This document shows, one piece after another, positions 27,816 to 39,800 of a stretch of 64,000 nucleotides of DNA. Under the pieces are notes generated by a model. That model saw only the letters and a list, made by a program, of their open reading frames with translations. It was not told where the DNA came from and did no database searches. The translations under genes and the position numbers were made by a program. This DNA is from Diphasiastrum complanatum. Lineage: Eukaryota > Streptophyta > Lycopodiopsida > Lycopodiales > Lycopodiaceae. The first letter of the stretch is position 1; each line of letters begins with the position of its first letter. Location of the stretch: the NCBI GenBank assembly GCA_029204225.1, contig CM055093.1:19826041-19890040 (forward strand), written 5' to 3'.

Positions 27816-30800
27816 TCATGTAGGGAGCTGCTCTTCTGTTGCAGTTGCCGATCCATAAAGAGGAGTATCGAATCCCATTCTTGCCTCTGATGAGCCACTA
27901 TCTGCCTCTTGTACCCCTGGACTTCTCCTGGTTTCTGCCAATGCTCTATTTCCTTCATTGTCTTCCTCATCAATACTTCTGAGAGTATCCATGTCATCTG
28001 CTTTTCTGGATTTTGCATGAGAGTTGACAGCTGCTTTCATAGACTGCCTCACTTGAAACAAAGGAGTGTCATCATCTTCATCCTCTTCATCATGCTCTTC
28101 ATGTTCTTCTGACTCAGACGGTTCATCTTCATGGTCTATTTCGTCATGACCTTCAAAAAGCTTTTTGCCCTTGATGTCTTTCCTTTTTCTTCCTCGACTT
28201 TGTGGCTGTCTAGACCCTGTAACACCTCTGTCGCCTGCAACCAGACAGCCATCAAACTACAGAGCATCTACATCTATCCCTCAGATCAATTTTATGTTTC
28301 AAAAACAAAATCGCTGCAATATCATGTCAGTAACCGTACATATAATAAACTACAGCCAACCAGGTCACAACAACAAAATAAGAGACAATGCATCGTGAGC
28401 AAGGCAACCATGCTGGTATTTTACTGAATGCAACTATTGACAAGAGATGACATTGAGAAGAAGACCCAGCAAAAACCAATCACAAATAATTCAGAACCAT
28501 TAATCTATGGGGACAAGTTAGCAAATTATACCAGGAGCTTCAACTCTTGATAATTTCTCCTGAAGGGAATCAACAAAGGTAAAATATGGTCTCCAGCCAC
28601 TGGGATCCTGATCTGTATCAATACCCCTTACCTGTGTTTGAACTTTTTCTAAGCTGCACAATAACGAGGCATAAAATATTATCTCTATACATAAGATGGG
28701 GCATTGGTTTTACATAGCTCTGTTTCATATTATCAACTTGGTTCAAAAAAATAATCATTATTGATAGGCAATCTTAGATACCTACATGTCACGGACATCT
28801 GGCACTGGAAGCCTATGCGCAAACTGTATAACTGCAGCTTCTAGAAAGGGTAGCTGTTTGGGAGCATCAATGAAGGCGTATGCAATTCCTCCTTTAACGA
28901 GCTTGAGAATGCTTGCTCTGTGCATATTTCGGGCAAATCCTGCAAAAGTCGCAGACAGGCGACTTGCAAGTTCTTTGCAGGCAAGGATACTTTCACCTTT
29001 GGAAAAATCTTCATCAGCAGCTGAAACTTCTTGCATGTGCCTGTTATATGCCTGAAAATAAAAAATGCAGCCGGTTAACATAAAGATGTCCAGCTAACAC
29101 AAAGATGTCTTGCAACAGAACGTCCACTTGAAAAAATTGATGGTCATATATACAGACAAGACGACAGTAGGCCATTATTTATGATTATCCACATTATTTG
29201 GAATCATGAGGCACTTGTTTGCCATAGCTCATTCAGATTCTAATGCAAATGAGCTCAAAAACCAGTTGGCTAAGCTAGAGACATACTTTCAAATTTTCAT
29301 AAAGAGAGATGTCCGTAAGATTTGATTAGTAGCCATACACTTAGACAGCCATGCAACTACATGGTAGGAAGTTCTTGAGAGATGACACTAGATCTTGTGT
29401 ATCAAGTGACCACTTTTCCTTTAGGCTAGTCAGTAAGCTACCAGTGACCCCAAGGAGCTCACACCCAACAGCTGGACCTTTTATATAGTCTTCAGCAGGC
29501 ATGTACAGTACCTGTATCTAGTGACAATCTACAAATTTACATAACTCTTATTTGTTTCTTGGCCTACAGACTATAGATAGTTACATGCTATATAGCAAGA
29601 TTACCAGGTCCTCTTATGTTATTACATCTTTTGGACCTACCACACTAGCATCAGCTTTGTCCTATGTGACTATTTTGCAGCAAATACCCTAATCAACATA
29701 TGCCATCTTCAGCAACACCTAGGTCGTCTACGTGGCCTATGCCATCAAGGTATATGTCTCCAGCTTCTTGTACCAGCAATGCTAGTCATGCTATGAGGCC
29801 TACTTGCTTTTGACAGTAGAGTCAAGAGGAGATGTGATATCCACAAATAGGACCTTTGTCATAGGGCTAGAGGATGCAGAAGCTCCAAGTGCTATGACTA
29901 GTATACAATTGCATAAATCTGGTGATGGAGATGATTCTGAGCTTTATTTGCATCTATTATATTGAAGGAGGCTGATAATGCAATAAAGTGTCACGCACAG
30001 CCAGCTTATGCTACTTGAGCCAGTTGGCCCAGGCCACATCTACAGCTACAGGTTCGTATTACTCGCAGGGTCAGGGAGCGAGCTCATTGCAATAGTTGAT
30101 ACACTGGTACACTCTTTTATGAGCAGTTAAGTTATTTGATACATCCATGCTTTTCCTAAGGAGGACCTCAACACTCAAAGTGTGGAGGTTGCTAACACCC
30201 ATTCATTTCAAAGCACATGCCACATATAGTATCAGAATGGTGACTTTAATGCACATGTAAGTTATAACGACTACGAATTTTGAAATTCTAGAAATTTTGA
30301 GATTAGGGCTGTACTACATAGTAGTTAGCATGTTCAATCTCAAAAAGCCAAGATTGAGAAATTGTAAGCTATTTCAAACGTGCAAAATCAGAACAAGTTT
30401 CAACTATAGGGTTAGCCAGTGATTGCTTGATATATGTCAGCGAAAATACCTTCATGGAAAAAAAGAACAGAGATGCTAAACAGTATCTCGTCTTCCTTGT
30501 TTCATGAGTTTCACTATTTGCTGCAAACAGTGAATCCATGGTCAAAGAAGCTTCAATACGAGGAGCATGCTCTGCTACATAGTTGTGCTTCATGTTTACA
30601 ACGATAATTTATGAGCAAAATACTTCTCAAGCTAAAAATCATTCAGCATAACCTAAGTGATTATGTTCTAGTTACTAGTCAATTTCCTTCAATAAGGCCT
30701 AAAAGACCCAAGTCTGAATCCATAGAAACACATGGGTTACATAGATGGTTGTAGTTTCTGTTTTTAATAAAAGGTGATGAGAAGACCAATTTAAAAAAAA

Positions 30801-33800
30801 AAATAGGTATTCCTATTCTAAATGTTAAATGGGACCCCTATAGGATCGGGTAGAAAATGTTACTACTCAAACATTACCCTTGAGCATAAGCTAGCTGCCC
30901 AGCTGCATCATCCTTAACAAAATTGTGGCCAGTTATCTCCAAAGGACATGAATGATACAGCTTTTCAGTAATGAATAATGAGAGTCTACATGATTCCACA
31001 GTGATGATGCTATCACATACAGAAACAAAAAGCTTAAAACGGCAGAACATGAAAAGTTGTGAAAGCTATTCTATAGATTCTTCATTAAGGATCAAACTAA
31101 CCACTAACCCTTTTCATGGCCTCCAAGTAAAGATTACAAAGGTCTTCGGACTTCATATTTTTTCTGAGAATCACAATCAGCTGTCGCACAGTCTCATCAA
31201 CGCTTTTGCCATGAAGTACATAATGGGATACTATTTCTGGTCCAAGGAAATCCTGCAAAGAAGCATATTGCCACTTCACTGTAGAATGCTCTACACAACT
31301 TCTACAAAGTAGATTACACCACAAGAACTTTACATACCTTTGGAACCATGTCATGTGCAATCAGCTTCGCTGCAGCCGAAATGATCACATCCTTCTGATT
31401 CAAATATCCAGCAGGTTCATCAGTTACATCCTCTTCTTCGTTACCATTATCTGTATAGTTGGCACCACCACATCAGTATAAGGAAAAAAAGGTCGCTGAC
31501 CATTCTATATATAGCTTAAACAGCCTAGCCCATTGATCAAAAAAGGTTTCTACACAGCCAGACAAATAGCTAGACCACAAAAACGATTTTGCTAGAAAAA
31601 TAAAGTTTATCAAACATCCAGTCCAGCATACATCTGAAAGGTGTACATCGTCTAGGTTTCCAAACACTTTGAGAACATTGTAACAATCTTGCATGTGATA
31701 TGCAATTCTCAAGCCAAGTTTCTAGGTTAAATTCCAAGCAATTTTTTTTTCAGTCACATACCAGTTGAAAGGAGTCGCTGCTCACAGAGTTTCCAAAATG
31801 TCTGCAAAAGGTCTTCAGGTGGGCAAAAGCCCAAGCTTTCAAGCTTCGTGGAGTTAAGTTTTTCTTCACTAAATAGGCTCCACAAATCTGACAGTAAGAT
31901 ACATACCTGTGAAAGGAAAATGAACTCTCAGAACTTTGTGTTATTTTATTTGCTAGGCGTGGCAAAGCTCAAGTATGGCAGATGCCCAGTTTTGACATTC
32001 ACAGATAAAATGATGTACCGTAGAGCCCAACAAGTTCCGAGCGTGACCCTCTTTGAAGCTATCAAGCACACTATTGGCATAAAAATGTAAATATTTCATT
32101 AACTCTGCTCTCTTGGATAGCAATTCTGACATAGCTGCCTCCTCAGGATTATCAAGGTCAAGTGCTTTCATGGACCAGATAACATGCAGAAACATGTTCG
32201 TAAGAACAAGACGAATGACCTGCAGCCCACAGAAATGCAAAAAGATTGGTGCTTCAATCATGTCAACAATAAACAATAGAAAACTCTTTTGCTTAAATCA
32301 AATTGTTGACAGAAAGCCCTTTGCCAGTGATCCCTGAAGTGACAGGGAGCGTTAGAATAGAAAGACAAAAAGATTTTCATCTAAGAACCTCATCATCTAA
32401 GTTGTGGAAGTCTTGAAGAAGACCAAGCAAGTCCTTGTACAAATTTTCATTGGTTACAGGTACAGTCAACTGTAACTGATGCAATCGTCGTAAGTAGACT
32501 GTTAAAGAATACTCGTCATCAGACTCCTGTTTGAAGAAAAACATCAGAGGTCAATAGCAGCTTCATTCATTTGTGACGACGAGAAAAACCATACTATGAA
32601 AGCCTCAAAAAAAGGCCTCTTTCAAACACTTACCCCAGCTTGAAGAATAGCTGATCTGAGTTTCAACAGTAGTTCGTCTGATGTTTCTTTGAGAATTCGC
32701 TGAGCAGTATCTTGTAAGTCTGCGTGACTCTCATTAGCACAAAATGCTAAGGCTTTAACACATGCTCTGAGAGTGTTATCATCTCCATGTTTGAAAAATG
32801 CATCCTTTGTCAGTTGCAAAGATGTAGAGAAATTCTGCAACATCGCAGACACTTGAACACAGCAATGGGAGATTCCTAAATATATACCATAAGCTATATA
32901 TTGAGCACTACAGAATTTATGATATGCTGTAAATGTACCATCTTGGAATGTTCCTTAAAAACATACAACAGCAAATGAAGCTTCAAGACTTGCCTGCTCC
33001 TGTTGCTTCAATGAATAGAGTTCAAGCTTTGTGTACATCAAAATTTCAACAACATATGTCACTTTAGCTTTATCAGCAAGGTACTTCCTCAAAAGCTTGG
33101 AATGAGATTTTATCATAACTGTTGTCATCTCTTTCTTATGTGACTCCAAAGCTTCCTGTTTTTGTACATGAAGAGATTGTTATAGACAAAACCACGCAAG
33201 ACTTTTCCTTAATCAACTAACCCTGCAGAACTAAAGGTAGGTGTATTTACTTTTCTATATGCCAAATTTCTTCCATAGAAGTTTCCAGCTTTAAGAAGCA
33301 ATCCTTACTTTCTGCACTTTGGTCAAGGTAGCCTTGCGGCTCTCATGTGTTGGAACAATTTTCTCCCCAACAGCTTTCTTCACTGAAGCACACAGCACTC
33401 GGCAAAGGTTTGTAGAATCTTTGTCTGTGAGCTCCATTCGAGGACCATCATCGAGAAGCATTGATGTTAACGACTTCCAATCCTAAATAAGGCAGTAAAT
33501 CCAAAGAATGATGAAGGTATTTACTCTTTCAAACCATTGAAAATTAGTCATGACTAAATTCTCATATGACAGAGAGAGGAGAGAGAGACAAACCTAGACA
33601 CAGAAAACTGAAGGAGATGAAGCTTTATTGATCAAAAGAGCTCTTTGGAAACATATTAACAATAGATCTTTGACTATGCTAAGTCCAAGCGACTGTAACT
33701 ATGAGAAGCTGCTGGATGATCATTTGCCTTAATGAGGTTCACAGCTCTATTGCTAGTCCTTTGAGACCAAACAATGACCAATTGGCCTGCATTCCTAGAA

Positions 33801-36800
33801 CCATCTCTTTAGCTCAAAGTACGATTCATAGCCTAGTAGTAAGTACTTTAAGGGTGCAGATGACAATTACTAGATTGCGTGACCCCAAAGGTCCAAGCAT
33901 CACAATTACAGCTCATAAAATTTGAATCCCAGGGCTCAAATAGTTGTCTATGGTACTAAAGTTTTACAAAGCACAATGTCTGCACCATCATTATAAGAAT
34001 TAAGATCCTGATAACTGATCTTATAAACCGAAACTTGTAACCTAGCTCAGTGAAATCCAAACTAACAGTTTACTGTGGTACAGTTAACAATTCAAAAAAT
34101 GCATCTAGTAGTCAAAAAATGCAAATAACATTATGGATTCAAACTCTGATCTCAAACATATCAATTGTTCTTTCAAAAGGGCATTGAGTAATGTTTTTAC
34201 ATGCATGTTAATGAATCTTATTTTGTCCCTCTATATAAATTGAGTCGAAAAGGTGGATGGAAATTGCAAGACGCTGCCTTTAAAGTCTATATATAGTTAA
34301 GTTCTCCTACCACAAGGTTGTGACATGGAGTTTTAATTTGAAGATTGTTTTGCCTGTTTCCAGTCCCACTTCTATCAGCCTAGGATGCAAACAGACTTGT
34401 CTTACCTTCTTCATACTTGTCCTTTTTATGCTAAGAACAAGTATTCCAATGGTAACACAAAGTGACTGCAACCCTCTCCTCAACAATGGATAGATATCTC
34501 ACCAGACCATATCATGGGTTTGTTGAGGGAGGACATGATGCTTATCTGGTCATTGTTGGCCAGTTCTGTAAGCAAGCATATTTCCTTCCTATCTGCACTA
34601 CCATCACAACTGAGGCATGCACATGCATATTCATTTCCAAGATCTAGTTCTGTGGTTTATCTAGAGTCACACTAGCAGACAAGGATAATCACAGTTCTGC
34701 ATAAACTGATCACGACTGGGCACAAATTATCATTCAGAGGGCAATGGTCAGTCAGGGTTCATAAAATGTATCCTATAATACTGGTCTGACGAATTTTCTT
34801 ACTCCCAGTGGTAGAAACTGGAATCGACATTTATGTTTGGCTAAATAGAGCTATTATAGATCAGCCAGTAGTAGCAATGGTGTTTCCACTATCTTGTTGG
34901 CTCGTCTCAATGCTACCTGATGATATGCCTATGAACATGCATTCCTTTCTGATGTTTGATTATTCATCATCCCAAACTAGATCACTTACAGCGCAGTATA
35001 ATGTTGGATCTCTGGTTCCTCTTTGTCTCAGAAGTGCTTTGATACCAAGTTATGAGCAAAAAAACCACATGAGAGCACACAAGAAAGAAAAACTGTGAAT
35101 TGATTGATCAAAAACTGTAGAACAATGACAATCTCTATTAAGGATCTACTGTACTAAGCTGCATTTAAGCTAACTGATCTAAGCTGTCACTCTAAGAACT
35201 AGTCTCCAATCAATCAACCGCTAATGATGAGGCCTTACAACACAGTGTCTAAGGGCCGACGCTAGGGTATCCTCCCTAATTCTAGAGCCAAAATAGTCAT
35301 CAATACAACCTCATATTAATCATCTCATTAACAACAGATAGCAAATTAAAGGATCTTAGCATAATCTCCAAGTAAGATAACTCTATGAACATCACACTCT
35401 TGACCATAAATTCGATCACAGACACTGTCACAAAGGAACTGCACATGAGTGTCCTGCAAAAAACTTAATGAACCAAACCAAACAATTGAAGAATGGATTA
35501 TGATGACTCTCATATGGCCTCAACTGTCTCACCAAACCAAATATTGCAATTGGTGCTGCTGACAATATTGTTATATATGGCACTGCGCTTCTACAAACTG
35601 CAAATCAGATTCCCACAAGGTGGAAAGATAGCGAGTCAGTCATTAAAGCTTTGTTCACATTTCATCTCTTCTGTATATAGGCATATATGTTTCACAATCT
35701 ACTTACACCATTATCATTCCTATATTTAATGTACAATCCTTTTATAGTCTGTCAATTCAACATCCTTAAGCTGAGATATTGCCACTTATTGGAGGCATGA
35801 ACGATTCCGTACCATTATTAACATACCTTAGAAACGGTTCCTAGAAACTGTTCCTAAATAAATAAATCAAAAAAAAAAAAAAACCTTTTGTTTTTAGATA
35901 ATTTTGAAGTGGGTAAATCTGCTCAAAAAAATGATCGGATCATTTTTTGAGGGCTACAAAAGGTTTTCGTGCATAAAAAAAGGGTTCCGAAGTTGGAAGT
36001 TAAAGTTGCACTTAGGAACAGAAATAGGAACGAAACTTAGGAACCGGAATAAGAATATGAACAAAACTTAGGAAATTGAAACCTAAGTTAAAGTTGCACT
36101 TAGGAATAGAAATAGGAACAAAACTTAGGAACCAGAATAAGAATATGAACAAAACTTCGGAACAAGAACAAGAACTTAGGAACAGGAACAAAAACGTAGG
36201 AAGAGGAAGAGGAACTTAGGAACAGGAACAAGAGCAGGAGCTTAGGTTCAATAGAACTCTAGACACTTTTCTTTACGCATGAACTTGGGAACCGTTAGGA
36301 ACGGAAACAGGATTAGAAGCTTAGAATTCCTAAAGTGAATATAAAGAGTAAGAGCAATATATCCATGTCATGCCTAGGAGAGTACCTCAACATAACCAAC
36401 ACGACATGCAATCTTTAACTTTATAAAGTCCACCCACAAAATATTAAACCATCAACACCATTGTGCATGTCGCAACCAGCACGCCACGACATCCCTACTC
36501 ACATCAATAGCACCCAACAGAAAGAGCAGATCACATGTACAAAGATACATCCACGTTGCTTTTTGTGCATTTGTACAAATTCCTACATGCCGAGTTTTTC
36601 TCGCTTCTCTGAAGTTGAAAGAGAGACTTGGCCGTGACAAAGGCTACCACTAAAGAGCAAAGCCAATCAAATAAATCCCCATTTCTCATAAAATTCGAGA
36701 AAATTCTACAGTCAACAATTTAGCAAGCTCAAATAATAGCGTTAAGTCAGCTTGAGCTCTCAATGCCTAACTAATGACAAAGACAAGGGAACTTGATGTT

Positions 36801-39800
36801 GAAAAGAAGTTAGATGTACCTTCATGGCCTTCATTTCATCCCACAAAGCATCTATAACATACTCGCAAATAACTGGCCCATTTGAAAATTCTTTCAAAAT
36901 AAGTAGGAGCCTTTTGAGCTGAGCTTCAGAGTCTTCATTCTCATGATCTGTGAAACAAAGGCTGTTTAAGGAGAACTGTCATAGACTCAAGGACAAAAAA
37001 AAAATAACGAATCCAGAGGTTCCCAATTCAACTCCATGTATAAAACTGCTCACAGAGTACATTTGAAATTTTGTAGAAAGTGTTCAAAACTTAAATTGCA
37101 GCAATAACTACGGCAATAAGTGCTTGTACAAGAATAGCAAAGAGAACTGCAAATTTAGCAAGAGGTAAACAAAACTAATCAGACAAGTGAGAAAGTTTCA
37201 AGTTCGTCTCTAACTCTTTGACATGGTACAAAAACTGTTGGTGGACCCAGGAAAGATATCTTTCAAATTTATGTTTATAAACATCTGCAAATGTAGAATA
37301 AAGCCCACCAGAAATATCCTATCAGGAGGACCAGAGCCCAACTTCATAGATTTGCAACAAGTTTCAGCTCTTCTTCTCAGTAAGTATCCATCAAAATGAC
37401 ATATGTACATTCCACAGCCAATTCCAAGCCCTAAAGGAATACTCTTGAGTCATAGCGTAGATCTCTGCAACCTTGAACGTCACACTGTAGATTTCTAAAA
37501 GAATCACAAACTATCTACATAGTACAGGCTACTTTGAATGGAATTAGCATTGTCCATGACTCCATACACTATGGCAAACATTTTTTATATGGTTCATTTT
37601 TCACCCCCAACAAATTTTTTTCAACCCTCTAATGAATAACCCATAACAAAAAACTCATTGTTTTCCAAATTGCTCTATTTCGAAAAGCTCTAAAATTCTG
37701 GAGCGCTAGTTCCAGACATAGATACAGCGGAACACGTTTCGCTGCATCCACATCCGGAACACTCATTCTATAACGTGAGCATTCCGAACAACAAAATGCT
37801 GTCCAGAACGCCTGTACAATTTATCTTTTTATATATTAACCAACATTGCCACGAACCGTGTTTCGCTGTTTAGAACACTAATGTAATTTTTTTTATTAAC
37901 CAACGTTGTCAAAAATCGCAATTCGCGGTATAGAATCGTTTATCAATGTTGCCAGAGTTCAACATTAAGAATCATAGTCATAAGAGTCAAGATGGATTCT
38001 GCTGTAAATACCAATTAATATATATCCACAAACAATTAATTAAATCTGGGCAATCTTTATTCGTGATCACCTGTGACCTCATCTAAAGAATGTAAAGCAT
38101 CTAAAGAATGTAAATCAAAACAATGCGCAACTTTAATAACTCCCCCCCCAAAAAAAAGGTGATACTCTAAACCCTAAACCAGAACCGCGAATCAGGGTTT
38201 GCAATCGCAACTATGATAAAAAGTTCCAAAGTAGCGGGACCCGGACACGAATGCGCGTCCACCCGGACGCATTTTTTTTAAAAATTATTTTAGTGTATTT
38301 CATAACTAATTTTTTTTTTTTAAAATAGACGCGTCTGGGGGTCGACACGGACGTCCAAACGCTGGACCCGGATGCGAAAAGGTCACGTCTGGCCCGGACG
38401 CGCATGTCTATTTAAATTATAAACTTATATATGGTACTAAAAGGAAAAAAAATTGGACGTGTCCGAGGGTCGGACGCGGACACGAAATGGTCGTGCCCGG
38501 CCCAGACGCGGACACGAAATGGTCGCGCCCGGCCCAGACGCGCATGTCTGATATGATATATATATCTTACTTATAGACAATATAAAAATTATAAAAACTT
38601 ATAAAAACTGTTATTTTGCCATAAAAACCAAAAAAAAATAAGTTTTAAAAGTTTTGCAACTATTAAAGAAAAAAAAACCAATAAAAACACAAAAAACAAA
38701 AAAAGATGTTGGTTCCATTCTTATACTTTGCTGGCTTTCCTATAAACTAGCTTTTTGACAATTCCACTGGCTTTCCAACTTTCTAAAGACCTAATAGTAT
38801 TTAAAAAAACAAGGTCCCTATATTGTTTAAAAAAACTTTCAAAAACATTACCATCAAATGCCCCGTAGAATTTCCTACTACTTGAAAAAAAAAAATCCCG
38901 CAAAAACAAAACCATATAAGGCAACATTCCGGGCCCAAATCCCACAAATTGTTTCGAGACGCATTCCGTGATATTGGGTGCAAGTATGGTTCCAGACATA
39001 GTTGCACCGAAATGCGTTTCTGAAACCGTGTTTTCCAAAACGCGATTCGTAACCCAGAATTGCTAAAAAAAAAAAATAGCCTATGGCTGAAATTCTTTTA
39101 GGGGATCAAACCAGCATTTTGCCTCTCAGAAGTGCAGTAGATGGGGCACAAACAGATTTTATTTTCAATAGCCATTTGGTTGTTATTTGCTCTGGTTTTC
39201 AATAAATGCTCAGGGGGTCGGGGGGCGGTAGCCCCAAGGTGGGGGGGTTTGGGGGGCAACACCTAGGTCCTTTGGCTGTTCACTCTCTCAGCATTCTGTT
39301 ATTGTGTAGATCAGTCATCCAGAGTCTATTAATTTCATATTCATGTTCATTGTTTCTTGTCTACACTAAATTCCGTTGTCAATTATAATAAGATTAATGC
39401 ACCTAAATTGGACCATCCTGCACCCGAAACAGTCGGTAAACTACATAGTAAAAATGCTCTTAATCAGAGCTTTCATCTGATACCCATATTGCCCAAGAAA
39501 AAACCAAAAATAAAAAATAAAAAATAAAAAATAAAAAATAAAAAAAAAGGTTTCTGAAATTTTTTGGAAAATTCTCGAAACGCGTTTCCGAGCAGCGTTT
39601 CAAACTGCGATTCTGAACCGCGTTTCAAAAACGTGCTGCATCTATGGTTCCAGAATATAGTGCAACTATGATTCACATGCACACATACAACAAAATACAC
39701 ACCTAAGTTGCATCGGAACAGCGCTCCGGAGGTATAGCGTTCCGGAACATCGCAACACACCCTCCCCCCCCCAAAAAAAAAAAAAAAAAAACTAAAAGCT

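Larger units (their letters stand above)
33483..36819 (-). other. SCC3 intron 11 with retroelement debris
   Basis: A 3.3-kb GT-AG intron. It contains a plus-strand gypsy integrase scrap (about 34,400-34,660), a minus-strand LTR/PBS-like junction near 35,034-35,048, and a degenerate AGGAAC minisatellite (35,999-36,260). No other coding content was recognised. Confidence 0.7.
27816..36947 (-). other. SCC3: SCC3 exons 11-22: HEAT-repeat body and acidic tail
   Basis: Residues ~507-1104 form the helical repeat body typical of the family. Recognisable anchors are [106 protein letters not shown] and [13 protein letters not shown], ending with the [11 protein letters not shown] block. Exon 22 (~1105-1243) is a hydrophilic tail with an RGRKRKD basic patch, a Glu/Asp-rich run of about 25 residues, then the conserved [12 protein letters not shown]-like motif. 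Exon 13 ends CAG followed by GCAAGT, a GC-AG intron. The open stretch at 30,369-30,593 in intron 19 is not an exon because exons 19 and 20 join in phase without it. Confidence 0.92.
38997..39646. mobile_element. hAT-like MITE, 650 bp, with G-run core
   Basis: The left end reads CATAGTTGCACCG and then GTTTCTGAAACCG; the right end on the opposite strand reads CATAGATGCAGCACG and then TTTGAAACGCGG. These are imperfect terminal inverted repeats. The octamer GTTCCAGA flanks both ends (38,989-38,996 and 39,647-39,654), as expected for an 8-bp hAT target duplication. No protein is encoded. The middle holds a cluster of G runs at 39,211-39,260. A caution: the same octamer precedes another CATAGAT word at 37,709, so it could be part of a longer family sequence. 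Confidence 0.68.

Noticed and set aside
30369-30593. Minus-strand open stretch of 74 codons in SCC3 intron 19 as an extra exon
   Set aside because: Exon 19 ends AAA AGG and exon 20 starts GCA TAT AAC in phase, matching the family sequence without any insert; the stretch has no family similarity.
37965-38223. A third CATAG...GCAACTATG MITE with target duplication
   Set aside because: The ends look right but the flanking octamers (TTAAGAAT and ATAAAAAG) do not match, so boundaries are not supported.
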